Part shown: positions 53,001 through 63,955 of the stretch, piece by piece
How positions within the stretch are numbered: position 1 is the first letter of the stretch
How the letters are laid out: each line of letters opens with the position of its first letter
Assembly (NCBI GenBank): GCA_021292165.1
Contig: CM037878.1
Location: forward strand, 284,589,744 to 284,653,743
Direction: 5' to 3'
DNA: 64,000 nt
From: Shinisaurus crocodilurus
Lineage: Eukaryota; Chordata; Lepidosauria; Squamata; Shinisauridae
Program-made: the position numbers and the translations under genes
Notes under the pieces: generated by a model
Databases searched by the model: none
What the model saw: only the letters and a program-made list of their open reading frames with translations
Told to the model about the DNA's origin: nothing

Positions 53001-53298
53001 AAACTAGGGGGAAAGCGCTCCCATGTCATCGAATGCTGGATGCCTTGATGATTTGTTTTGCTCAATGTACACTTGGCCTAGAACTAGTGATGGACAAGGC
53101 CACCACCCCTGTTTCATTTTGGAATGGGGTTGCCTCAGACAACTTAGTGTGGGCTTGATTTTGATTGAGCCATAATTATTTTATGTATTAAATTATATTC
53201 ATGCATGCCCTCCTTTCAGCCAAGATTGGCTCCCAGTTTACAACAGTATAAAATAAAATCAGTTAGCTCATTTAAACTTAACCCCAATCTGAGCTTGG
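50073..53298. other. Long mostly unique intron stretch
   Basis: No gene. The 50180-50460 part (AAATCACATTTTAATTCTGT, GAAACCACCGGTGTGGCTGC) is non-repetitive with AT-rich words and is a candidate conserved noncoding element. The 51100-51560 part (AGTTAAAAGTAGCATTTACT, CAGACCAGCAACTCTGGCTA) has LTR-like composition in reverse orientation but no identified ends. 53160-53230 is a decayed SINE or L2 tail. Confidence 0.4.
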
Positions 53299-53306
53299 CC
53301 TGTTGG

Positions 53307-53472
53307 CAGGACCGGTGCAAGGCAGTTTGGTGCCCTAGGCAAGATCAGATATTTAGCGCCCCCCCTTCCCACTTGAGAGCGCTGTATTTTTTTTCAAGGG
53401 GTTTCTGGCTGCCCCCTTTAGCCCTGCGCCCTAGGCAGCTGCCTAGTTGGCCTAATGGTAGCACCGGCCCTG
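53307..53472. mobile_element. hAT miniature element, 166-bp sister of the CpG-core element
   Basis: CAGGACCGGTGCAAGGCAG to GTAGCACCGGCCCTG, exact duplication cctgttgg at 53299-53306 and 53473-53480. The inner ends GTGCCCTAGGCAAGATC and GCCCTAGGCAGCTGCCTAG match those of 9127-10213, but the GC-rich core is absent. Confidence 0.92.
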
Positions 53473-53602
53473 CCTGTTGGTCTCCTGATGATGTCACTAG
53501 ATGTATGATAGGGCCTGGTGGGTCTCCCCCTGTTCCCTGCTCAGAAACCCTTGTCATTGAGAAGCATGGGAAATGGATTGAACTAGCAAACATCTGGAAG
53601 TA

Positions 53603-54506
53603 CAGTAATACCTCGGATTACGAGTAACTCGGTGTATGAGCTTCTTGTAAAACGAGCAAAATTTTATCATTTGTTTCGATTTGGAGGATGAGCGTGTCTC
53701 GGAACATGAGCCACACGCTGTGCCCCCGACTAGCACTTAAAGTGCCAGCTCCCCGGCTTTGCCTAGCCGGGAGGGAGCCCCATGGAGGCGAGGCACAGCC
53801 GCTCACTCTGCGGGCGCCTCGCGCTGCTGCGCCGGCTCCCTGCCTGGGAGCCCCATGGAAGTGAGGCCTCTCGCTCTGCCTGCGCCTCGCGCTGCCGCTT
53901 TACTCGCCAGGGAGCTGCGTGGAGCTTTGCCAAGGAGCTGCGTGGAGGTGTTCCCGCTGCTCCCTGCCTCTTCCAGCGGGGGCTCGCCTCTCCGCGAGTC
54001 ACCCGCGCTGCTATCGCCGGTCCCGTCGCGTCGTGTCGTCCCGTCGTGTCACTTCCGGGGCAGCAAGTGACGCGATGGGACCGGCGATGGCAGCGCGGGC
54101 GGCTCGCCGAGGAGAGGCGAACCTGCCCCTGGAATAGGTAGGGAGCAGCGGGAATGCCTCCATGCAGCTCCCTGGCAGGGAGGCGCGGACTGCTCGCGCT
54201 GCAGGGCACCTTGCGCGCTGCCGTGCAGCTTCCCTGCCCGGGCGCCGGCATGGCAGCGCGCGAGGCACCTGCAGAGCGAGCGGCTGCGCCGCGCCTGCCC
54301 TCCACGCACCATTTAATCACTGCTTTGCAGGCTCCCTCCATGGGGCTCCCTGCCCGGGAACCAGCAAAGCAGTGAGTAAATGGTTGTGGAACGAATCATC
54401 TGAGTTCCCATTATTTCTAATGGGAAAACTCGCTTTGATATGCGAGTGTTTTGGATTACAAACATGGTTCTGGAACGAATTATGCTCGTAATCCAAGGTA
54501 TTACTG
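53603..54506. mobile_element. Long foldback (mariner-type) element with GC-rich core
   Basis: CAGTAATACCTCGGATTACG to CGTAATCCAAGGTATTACTG, with TA on both sides (53601-53602, 54507-54508). The arms near the ends (ACTCGGTGTATGAGC; GATATGCGAGTGTTTTGG) are AT-rich, while the core from about 53740 to 54360 is GC- and CpG-rich and imperfectly palindromic about 54055: CGCTGCTATCGCCGGTCCCG pairs with GGGACCGGCGATGGCAGCG. The 192-codon and other frames in the core, open on both strands, are compositional. No transposase. Confidence 0.8.
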
Positions 54507-54631
54507 TACAGTTTTCATGATTTCCAAAATTCGAGATGGCTCTCCCCGCTGCTCCAAAACAGCAGTTCTGGTTTTGTGCTAAACCTGTACATTCATACAA
54601 TTTGTGTTACAAGATAGTGGTGGCGCAACTA

Positions 54632-54705
54632 CGATTGCAGTCTTATGCATGTTTAGACAGAGAAAAATCCTACAACTTCCAGCATTCCCCAGCCAAAGAG
54701 ATCAT
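54632..54705. mobile_element. PIF/Harbinger-like foldback, left arm only
   Basis: ACGATTGCAGTCTTATGCAT, GTTTAGACAGAGAAAAATCC, TACAACTTCCAGCATTCCCC; the right arm is missing. Related to 57082. Confidence 0.6.
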
Positions 54706-54816
54706 GACGTTGGCACCGTACCACTACCCATATCAGTTGTGTCACATGGGTAGCTGGAGCTATGAGGTCATTGAAAATGTGGCCCAAAACATAATAACTA
54801 AAGAGTTCATTTAGAG

Positions 54817-54885
54817 CAAGGGTGGGCAACTTCTGGCCCTCCAAATTGTCTGACTTACAACTCCCACCAGCCCTAACGATTCGCG
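54817..54885. mobile_element. hAT miniature element, left half
   Basis: GCAAGGGTGGGCAACTTCTG, GCCCTCCAAATTGTCTGACT, TACAACTCCCACCAGCCCTA. Left half of the family at 2037 and 31960. Confidence 0.6.
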
Positions 54886-55299
54886 AATATTTTCAGTAGA
54901 CCTGTGCTCACTTTTGGAGCTTCAGATGGGGCATGCTCACATGTTTGGTGAGCAACAAGGAAATTCTCATACATCTCCACTGCCATTCTCCTCCTCAACC
55001 AAGTAAGTTTGGTGAAGTGGAGGCTGGTGGCTGGGAGAGGTAGCGACGAGAAGGGCTTGTGGGGAAGGGGTGATAGTGCGAAGCCCCTCCCAAATTGGAC
55101 CTGAATATTTAACAAGGGAATCAGAGGTCTTCTGAACTGTTGTAGTTCGTTTTCAAACTCTCCAGTGCTGGCATTCATTATTGTGCGTCTCACGCTGGAG
55201 AATTATGGAGGCCATTAAGCAAAAGATTGTCTCTCATTCTATGAAACTTAGCACTAGTTCCCAGGGCCGACTCCAGGTTTTTGAGGGCTGTTGGGCAAG
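54886..55299. other. Intron without recognised feature
   Basis: No gene or repeat boundary found. Confidence 0.45.
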
Positions 55300-55535
55300 A
55301 CATAGAATAATAGAAAAGTAGAGTTGGAAGGGGCCTACAAGGCCATCGAGTCCGACCCCCTGCTCAATGCAGGAACCCAGGTCAAAGCATCCCTGACAGA
55401 TGGCAGTCCAGCTTCACCTTGAATGCCTCCAGAGTGGGAGAGCCCACCACCTCCCTAGGTAGTTGGTTCCATTGTCTTTTTGCTCGGACAGTCAGGAGAT
55501 TTTTCCTGATGTTTAGGTGGAATCTAGGTTCCACA
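55300..55535 (-). mobile_element. CR1 LINE 3' end
   Basis: ATAGAATAATAGAAAAGTAG, AGTTGGAAGGGGCCTACAAG, GCCATCGAGTCCGACCCCCT, GGCAGTCCAGCTTCACCTTG, GAGAGCCCACCACCTCCCTA, TTTTTCCTGATGTTTAGGTG: the exact reverse order of the copy at 3465-3736. Both begin the tail at the CR1 octamers. Confidence 0.88.
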
Positions 55536-56045
55536 TCTTCTATGGGCCCCCTCCCTCAGGGAGTCTGCCAGCATTGTCACCAGCTGCTGTTGCTCCTCAT
55601 CCTCCTTCTCATCATTGCTACCACTTTCTTGCTTGACAAGCAGAGAACCAGTGAGCAAGTAGGCAGTGGCATCTACTGCTACTCCCTCTCCCCACCACTA
55701 CTGCCTGGAGTACATAAAACACAATATAAGAACCAATGTTAAAACAATATAAAATAATACATACATTAAAGATGCATGAGAACAACTGCAACACGGCTCC
55801 TTCTAATATGGGCCCAGTAAAGTAGGAACTCTACAATCTTTTGGGAGGGACCACCAGAGTTACTTTTGTTACCCTTTTGACAGCCAAGGCAACACTAGTG
55901 TGGGAGGTACCCATGCCATCAACTCCTCCTTTGTGACCTCAAGCTTCCTATATCTCTGGAGTATTGTAAAAAGGCTGCTGTGTTTCTGTGGCTCTCACAC
56001 CACTGTGGTTGTTGTGATATGTATCACTTCACCAGCTGTAGCACA
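55536..56045. other. Intron without recognised feature
   Basis: No gene. A leucine-rich frame near 55560-55640 is a CTGCTG-rich artefact. Confidence 0.45.
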
Positions 56046-56700
56046 CTGTTTACACATGGAAAGAACAGAATGGCTGTAAACAAGTTTGTTATGTCTTTCT
56101 GGGTTCTCGTGTTTTTCGCATGGGAAGCCTAGACCAGTGGGAGCATTATGAGCTAGTCACATGGTTTGTATGTTCTGATGACGTGCTAACTTGTTTTTCT
56201 GTCTGAAGCCATCTTAGAGAGAGGCAGGACTGCTTTCTCTCTTCTCCTTTGTTCTTCTTGCTGGACTTTTATCACTGCAACAATGTAACGCCTTTGCTGA
56301 GGTGGAGTGAAGCTCAACTTACTCCACTGGATGTAATGCTTGCTATGCATTTATACTCTGCACATGGACTGTAACTAGGAAATGTATACTCTGTAGAACT
56401 TTACTTGCTAAGTGAATAAACAGGTAGAATTAGACCTGTGGTGTTCCAGAGTGTTTCCTGACTCCATGGATTAATCTGCAAACGGGGAAGCTGGAAGCAA
56501 GTTGGATTACAGGCAGGCTGGGCTGGCATCTTCACAACACAGCTGCACGCTGCGAAAAGGGGGGAGCTGAGATCTGGAAGATCTGTGTGTGGAATAACAG
56601 GCCTCTGCTAGCACACAGACAGGATTTTAAATCTCCCATGCGCACACGCACTCTGCTGCTCACGCGCACGCGCGCACCAACAGCGGTAACATAGGAGTGG
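56046..56700 (+). mobile_element. Possible solo LTR or old retroelement fragment
   Basis: A block with LTR-like features: AAACAAGTTTGTTATGTCTT near the start, a CT-rich part (CTTTCTCTCTTCTCCTTTGT), and a polyadenylation-type signal at GTGAATAAACAG (about 56410). Terminal inverted TG..CA ends and a target duplication were not found, so boundaries are arbitrary. Confidence 0.3.
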
Positions 56701-57081
56701 GTCCTGAGTCGACAGGCGTGGAGCGCTCATTCTGCAGTTGCCTTATATCCCATTGGTGCAACACATTGCGGCTCCTGAGCATTTCCAAGGTGGGGACTTG
56801 GCCTTGCACCAGCATCTTTGATTTCCAAGCTAGGATTGGGAGGCTGCTTCGAGAAGGAATTTAACAAAGGCCAAATGGAGAAGGAATTAACAAAGGCTGC
56901 TTACTATCTGTTGAACCACAAGGTAGTAAATAGTCACTTGATTCATCACCTAGAGCAAGTAAAAATTATCTGCAAGTGACAAGGTGAACACATTTCTGGA
57001 ACTCGGAAGAGAGCTGTTCTTTTCCCCCCTTTTCTTTTCTTTAATAAGTTAAAAGGTTTTCTTGGTGCCCTGAATGATTAA
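56701..57081. other. Intron without recognised feature
   Basis: A near-duplicate pair AAGGAATTTAACAAAGG and AAGGAATTAACAAAGG lies about 30 bp apart near 56852-56897. No gene. Confidence 0.45.
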
Positions 57082-57216
57082 GGGTGCAATTGTATGCATG
57101 TTTAGACAGAAAAAACATCCTACAACTCCCAGCATCTCTCCAGCCAGTCATGCTGGCTGGGGCATGCTGGCAATTGTAGGACTTTTGTCTTTCTAAACAT
57201 GCATAGAAGTGCACCC
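57082..57216. mobile_element. PIF/Harbinger-like foldback element
   Basis: GGGTGCAATTGTATGCATGT to AACATGCATAGAAGTGCACCC, flanked by TAA on both sides (57079-57081, 57217-57219). Arms CATCCTACAACTCCCAGC and GCATGCTGGCAATTGTAGG. Confidence 0.78.
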
Positions 57217-58185
57217 TAACATAGGTATATGTAGGCAGAAAGGCTAGCAATACTTCGAGGTTTGGGTTAATAAATTTTGCTGAGCTATTTACAAGGCTAA
57301 GACAAAGAATCCCTGGGATTTCTGACAGACTCCCATATGTCTCAGGGGACTGAAGGGAGGCAGGGAGGGAGAAAAGGGAGAGCAAGTTTGCTGAAAACTG
57401 GAGATAATGGGAGAAAGGAAAGAGGTGAGAGGCAGAAGCCAGAGTTTTCTAGGGATGAGAGAGAAATTCATTTGATTTGTATTTTAATATGAACTCATTC
57501 GCACTTCCCAAACTAGTGCACAAACTGAAATGCAATTATCCTCCAGTTGTTGCACTTCTCCAGATTTTGCAATACAGTTCTCCTCCAAAAAAAACACGTG
57601 TACATTAGAGGAAATGACACACACAAAAATGCACATGTTAGGAGAAATGTGTACACAATTGTATACATTAGGATGTATACACAAATGTGTATACATTGCA
57701 TACATCCAAAAACATGCATTTTATATGCATTGCATTCCCAGGTTATTTTTAAATGTTTTCTCCCTTTGCTGGGCTCCAAAACTGGAAGTAAGCTCAGCTG
57801 GGGGCAAGATGGCCACAGGGGTGGGGCCTTTGCAGAAGACAATCTGCAGGCACAGCAGGGGTGAAGTATCCCTCTCTCACAGCCACCAGTTCATCCATAC
57901 TCTCTCAGTAAAATGGCGGGTGGGCAATTGGACAACATTCATTTGCCAAGGTAACATGTGTTCTGTCCTCAGACCCAGCCTGCAAAAGCCAGGCCAAACA
58001 GTGGCTCTTATTATTAAACCTTTGAAGGGTGTTAACAGGGCAAGAGAGCTCTATAGTTGGGGGCAGTCATTGATGATACTTCTGTATGTGCCCAGCTGTC
58101 CAAATCTGGCAAACAGATGGCATAGTCAAGAGACCATAACCACTTGTTGTCATGGTTGTAGTTAGGAATAGGGAAGAAGAGATCC
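57217..58185. other. Intron before the ectodomain exon
   Basis: At 57590-57720 a low-complexity stretch repeats GTACACATTAG / TGTGTATACAT words in both orientations. The 211-codon frame across 57530-58165 is spurious. No gene. Confidence 0.45.
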
Positions 58186-58285
58186 TTTGAGAAATACTAG
58201 GCCCATGACACTGAGACTTTTATAGGTCAAAACCAGCGCCTTGAAATATTTCCAGTAGAGAATCCAGTGGTGATTTTGGAATATG
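58186..58285 (-). mobile_element. L2-like LINE fragment near exon
   Basis: TGAGACTTTTATAGGTCAAA, ACCAGCGCCTTGAAATATTT: the 3' UTR block found in the L2 copy at 43115, about 120 bp upstream of the acceptor at 58406. Confidence 0.55.
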
Positions 58286-58406
58286 TAGGGATTGAACAAG
58301 AGGAGTACTGAACGTGCTACTTGGGCACAGTCTGTAAATTTCAAAATTCTCCTCAGCAGATAAACAACCCCCCACAAAAGATGATTTTTCTCATTGCTCA
58401 CCACAG

Positions 58407-58577
58407 CCATGCACCTGTTTGGCCTAAACTGGCACCTGCAGCCGATGGAAGGGCAGATGTATGAGATCACGGAAGACATGGCCACCAGTTGGCCAGTTCC
58501 AACGGACGTCTCCTTATATTCCTCAGGGGGCACGGGGTTAGAGTTACCTGACAGGAAAGGCAAAGGAGTCGGCGAAG
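58407..58577 (+). CDS. TENM4: Teneurin-4 first ectodomain exon (171 bp)
   Basis: Completes an Ala codon (G|CC) and encodes [19 protein letters not shown], then [34 protein letters not shown] and the first base of a Gly codon. This is the extracellular juxtamembrane stretch of teneurin-4 between the transmembrane helix and the EGF repeats, before the segment remembered as KPSSFFPEDSF in human. The wording, including the M-E-G-Q-M-Y-E and D-R-K-G-K-G motifs, is TENM4-like; TENM2 and TENM3 differ here by memory. Acceptor CATTGCTCACCACAG, donor gtacgg. Phases are 1 and 1 and length is divisible by three, so skipping would keep frame. No disruption. Confidence 0.95.
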
Positions 58578-59320
58578 GTACGGTTGGTGTGTTGTCCTTA
58601 TTGTGAGTCCTCTGTGTCTGCCTCTGAATTCCAGACATCTACCCTCATAACCTCATTGCCTCTTCCTCCAGTGCCACCACATCCTGGAACTTTCCCACTT
58701 CGTCCCATTCTAGAGCCGGTAGTTGTCCATTCATATTTCCATCTGCCCCTTTTTCCGTGTTAACTGCCAAGTCCTGAAATGTGCATTACCATGCAGTGAT
58801 CCATCCATCCAGAGCCATTCATAAAAGGAAATATCGCTTTCATGTGCATTTGGGGATGGTATTTCTCCACCAAAATTCTCCTGTCTTCATTTCCTTTATC
58901 AGAAATGTTTTGCTGATTTAAAATGTTGCTTCAACTTTCTTTCTTTCACAGGGCTACCAAATGATGATAATTCTTGCTTGTTCGGGTTTTTGACAGGGTT
59001 GTTGCAATTAGATAGCATACCTAATATTAAAATATTAATGAAGAACCACTGACACCACAAGCCTTAATCTGCTGACTTCAGACCACGTATTCTGAATTCC
59101 TCCATTTGGAAATCAGTAGAATAGCTATAACACAGTTCTAATTTCACAGCATTTCTCAGTTCAGTCCCATATGACAACACCCCAACTTTTCCTGTCAAAA
59201 CTTTGCTGTTGACGAAATGTGAATGTTATTCTTCCTCCATCCTATGACCCAAAGCCAAGATTTCCTGCTGGATTCCTATATATTCCCACAATTTTGATAT
59301 TCAAAATGACATATGAGATA

Positions 59321-59574
59321 GGATCCAGCGGTGTCCCAGTGCTAGTGCTAATGATGTTGCGCTAGCATAAATCAATACTTTGCTATGTAACTAGCGCTCA
59401 TTGGGCAATTAGGAAAAGCAGCGATTTGCTGCTGAATTTCAGTGCTGCTGCCAGAATTCAGTACCAAATTGCCACATTTTTCCATTGCCCTGGCAAGCGC
59501 TGATTATGTTGTGCGAGCATTGGTTTACACTAGTGCATCTTCATTAGTGCTAGTGCTGAGGCACGGTTGGATCC
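59321..59574. mobile_element. Foldback element with GGATCC ends
   Basis: GGATCCAGCGGTGTCCCAGT to CTGAGGCACGGTTGGATCC, TA on both sides (59319-59320, 59575-59576). Inner arms GTGCTAGTGCTAATGATGTT and AGTGCATCTTCATTAGTGC pair, with TAGCGCTCATTGGGCAATTA / CCATTGCCCTGGCAAGCGCT further in. Confidence 0.75.
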
Positions 59575-62500
59575 TACCCTAGAATTTCAGGAATCAAAGT
59601 TTGAGATTAGCAACTGTTCCCAGAGTAGTTAATGTTATTGCCACAATGAGCCATCCTTGTCCTAAGTAATTTATTTAGAATTAAAAATGAGTGATTATTT
59701 ACTTCTAGGAAAGTGTGCTTAAGAATGCAAGCTTAATATCTGGAAGGTGCCTGTTTCTCTTCTTGATTGCCCTGTGAAGGGTCATTATCTTGTACAATGT
59801 TCCCTGGCTTCTTCAAGTTGCCAAGAGGCATTCCCACCTACTGGAACTAGTAAGCTGCAGCTGCTCAGAGCTCCATAAAGCCAGCCTTTGCCCAGGGGAA
59901 AAACAGTGACAGCTTGACAACCTATGAGGTAGCATCTAATGAGGAATCCATGGCAGAAATACCTGCAACAGTTGAAGGCCTGACTCTTATTAAAAACCAG
60001 TCATTACCCACTTCAGTGGTGAGTCTGGATTTGGACTCCAGGTATGGAAGGGGCAGGTTTTTCATCCCCTCCAAATGAAACATGTTGGGCTGATGGAAGT
60101 GAGGTATTCCAAGTGAAATCCTAGTTAATTAAAACCATCTCCCAGTTCTCCGTATGAACTGCATCACATTTGAAATGTAAAGGACTCCAGTTACAAGCTA
60201 TTTCAGCCAGCATACCTAGAAAGCCATCACATGGCACTAAATAGGCTTCCCTCCAGATATTTTAGCTTTACTAGTTTATAGGTCAGAGTCCATAAGGCTC
60301 TGTTTTTCAGTAAAGGGTTTATTTATGGTTCATATTACAACTCTTTAGATGCTGCCTCTCCTTCACCTCTGGTCATTGCCTCATCCAAGATGTCTTCTGC
60401 TCATGGTAGCCACTGAAATTCTAGTCCACTTTACTATATTTTCATACGTTGTTTGGTTGTGAGCGTACATTTAAAACAAGGAAAGACTAGCCACTGTATA
60501 TGATCAAACATGGAGGCAACATGGAAGCAGTGAAAACTGGAGGAGAGAAACTTACTGTGGTGACCAAAAGTAGCAGATGGCAAGATAGGGGATGACCCAG
60601 GGTTAACAGGGCAGAGGGCAGAGCTATCCTTCCTGACCATTTAAACTGAGTGACATTGCTGTAAGATGTTTTAAGTTGCTAATCCTATAAAATTATATTA
60701 TCCTGTTTGAAGTTTCTTATGCAATTGGCCGTCCAGGTAGGAATGGAAACATGGAGTGCAGTGTCCCGAATCCCCAGGCAGTCAGTTCAGAAAGATAACT
60801 GTGGTCAGTGGTATAGAAACGCTTTGGGAGGTGCAGGAGAATAAAAACAGTTACATTTCCCCTGTACATCTCCCAGGAAAGGCCATCCATCAGGGCAACA
60901 ATGGCTGTTTTTCAACGCCAAAGCCAGGTCAGAAACCAGACTGAAATGGATCCAGATGATTGGTGCTATCCAAGAGTTGCATTGCCACTGCTCACTGAAG
61001 CACCTTGCCCAAACATCTTCCAAAAAGGGAAGATTTTTGACTGAACTATCACCAGGGTCCAGAGAGTGCTTCTTTAGGAGTGGCCAACCCCCTGGTTGCC
61101 ATTATCCCTCTCCTGTTAGATGTTATAAACAAGGAAGGAGAAGTAAACCAGCAGTAAGGCACACCCGTCCACGCACCTTGTACATGCCATTGGGGCTCAA
61201 TAACTGAAAGTCATCCAACAAAATCAGACTGGATGGTGCTTACTGACTGAGCTGTAAAACCAGTGGATTCTTAATCAAGGAGAATGCACGTTCTCTGAAT
61301 GAGTTACTCTTCTAGGCTTTGTCCCAGTCAGAAGCCATGCACAGGGCAGAGACTCACTCAAGCCATACAGGGAATGGGACCCTCTGTGGACATGTGTTTT
61401 TTTAGCCTTACATATTTGAAAGGTGAATGGGGGGGGGGCATAAGAGTGAAGTGTGTCTCCCGTTTTATTTGGGGGTTGGGGAATTGGGGATCTACTTCAA
61501 CTACTAGATGTTTCTGGAGCAAGCTGCTCAGCGGCTACTCCTTTGTTCGTTGCCCCATGCTCATCCCAAGCCACGGTTACAATCTGAAAAGCGCCCCCTG
61601 TCACTTGGGTTTTTGTACATACACAGATACCACACACTTGTTTTAAATAAAGTCACACCAAAGCATTGAACCTGATGTGCCCACAGGGGGGAGTTCATGT
61701 TGACTTGATAACAGATGGAATCACTTAACGTTTTAAGTGGAGTTTTACTATCTAGAATAGTAAAAATATTTTATTTTATGGTTGCAAGAATGTGCTACCA
61801 ATCAGGATCTTGCCACTAAACATGCATTGTCAGGGAATTTAGCTATATAAGCAGGCAGTGGCTAGAGAAGGTATTTTAATTCCTTATTCCCTAAATGCCA
61901 TCTACATTTTTTTTTCAAAAAGGGGAAAAGGCGACAAAGTCTCCACAAACGTGGCATTAGTTCCAAAGATTAGTTTACTTTATCTTCCTGAGAGCTCCAT
62001 TTATTTAATCCCCCCCCTTCAGTGTCATTCTTTTTGCTTAAATGTAGAGGAGTGTGTTTTAATGGCCCGAGAAGATGAGAAGGGTTGACAGATTTGCATT
62101 TCTAAGAATAATAAAAAGCTGACCTTATTGCGTCTGACCTTTTCATTGTCCCTTTCATAGCCAAAAGCTGTTAGATTATAGCAGTGTGTATTGTTCAAAT
62201 GTCGTGTATTCAGTTATAACATGAGGCTGCTTAGCAATCATATCTAGGATGATCTCATGCAAAGATTATCAGGCACATGTACCTTTTGATAACTGCATAG
62301 AAGTTTACAAAGTCCAGAGATGAGTGCCAGTCCTTAAGCAACCAAAACAGTACACTCCATGTATAAGAGGGAGGTATCAGCAGGCTTGGGGGAACCCCAA
62401 AGTTTGCTACGGTACACAAAAAATCTTTAGGGGAAAAACAAACAAGGACTGAGCACACTTCGTAGCTATGTAAAGTTGAGTCCATTAGAAAAGAAAACCA

Positions 62501-63955
62501 GGGGAGCAGGGAATGGAATTGACTGCTGGCTGGCTGGAACTGGCCAGTGAAGGGGAGGGGAATGGATGGAACAGCCTGGTCGGTTTCAAAATACCTCTGA
62601 TCAGCTGGCAGGAAAGGGTAGTTGAGAGAGAAGGCAACATCTATGTGTCTCTTTTTTGCCCTTTTCTCCATTTCTCTTTTCTTCCTTTGTCCGAGAGAAA
62701 TGAGCAAAAGAGGATGGAAGAAGATATATAGATATAGATAAAAACAGAGAGAACCTTTTCATTGTCTGGGTAGGTCATTTCCTGGTTCACAATGAAAAGT
62801 TGTGTCTACCTCAATCCGCCCCACCCTCCAAAACCCCAAAAGGCAGTAGCAGAGAGAAGAGTTCCTGCTCTTTCTAACTCGTTTCTTATTTAGTGAAAAA
62901 TATTTTTAAAAACAGCCCTGCTAATGCAAATTCCAAAACAAATGCAATTTATAGTTCCAAAAATGCAGATTGGAAGGTGGCTAGTGGCTTCTGTATTCAC
63001 ACTGAATACTGCAGGTTGAGCTGTGAATGGTTTACAACAACCCTGCAGTATTGACCATAGGTATCAGACCCCTATTGCAAGTTAGGGGTAAGGATGAAGC
63101 TTGCAGCAACCTTGCAATGTTAACCAATGCCTTTATCCCCACATTGCTGGCTGTGCTGAGAGAATAGCAATATATACAACAGCCCCGCACTGTAGTTCAT
63201 TGTTATTCTGCTATTGCTGGTTGGAGGGCCATGGTGAGAGAGAGTAGCTTACAGCAGCCCAGCAATGCCATCTACTGTTAATATTGTAGGTCAGGAGTGG
63301 GGCTGAGGCTGGTTTGGATTCCCAGTCGATAATCCCTCATACCTCCCAGGTTGCAGCGAAGGTCAATCTCCTTCAAATGCCCACTCACCTCCGCCGCACG
63401 CATCCATCAGTTGCATGCAAAAGCCTCATTCTCCTCTGATTCGCATGAAGACTGGCTGTGCTTTCATACGTCCGAGAACTAAAAACAATTTTTTTAAAAA
63501 TTGCACATGAAGACAGATGCATGCTAGCACAGGGACGGCTTGATGCTGCCTTCCGTTTCCTCACCCCCCCCCCTTAGCCACAGGCTCAGGTAACACATGC
63601 ACCCCACAGATTTACTGCAACATTTTGATGCGGGCTCCCGTGTGTTCCGTAGAAGAGAGGGAATTCCAGCAGGTCAGCTTTTTTCCTCTCCCCTTCATCA
63701 CAGTCTGTGGAACATCCTGAGAAAGGTTGACACATGCAGCCGAATGAGATGAGAGGTCAATGCCAGCCCCACCATGAGCTGCAATGTCCACAAGACTCGG
63801 GGAGGGGTCCCCATTGCATCTACATCCCCCCCACACACACAACTGTGCCTTAGCCGCAGCAGCCCATAGAGTCCTGGTCCATCGTAGAAGACTGTCACTT
63901 TCACGGAATCAGCAAATACTGTTTAGCTTTTCAACAGTATAGCCGTTACGTCATA

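Larger units (their letters stand above)
14252..58406 (+). other. TENM4: TENM4 intron between transmembrane and first ectodomain exons (44.2 kb)
   Basis: A 44,155-bp phase 1 intron (gtaagc ... CATTGCTCACCACAG). The remembered vertebrate TENM4 protein is contiguous across this junction (AYF-V/I then AMHLFGLN), so no exon should be missing. All protein-like frames inside are transposon remnants, listed separately. Confidence 0.9.

Noticed and set aside
53763..54341. 192-codon and neighbouring frames
   Set aside because: They lie in the palindromic GC-rich core of a TA-flanked foldback element and mirror each other on both strands.
57530..58165. 211-codon plus frame close to the ectodomain exon
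   Set aside because: It spans low-complexity GTACACAT words, has no teneurin similarity, and does not join the acceptor at 58406.
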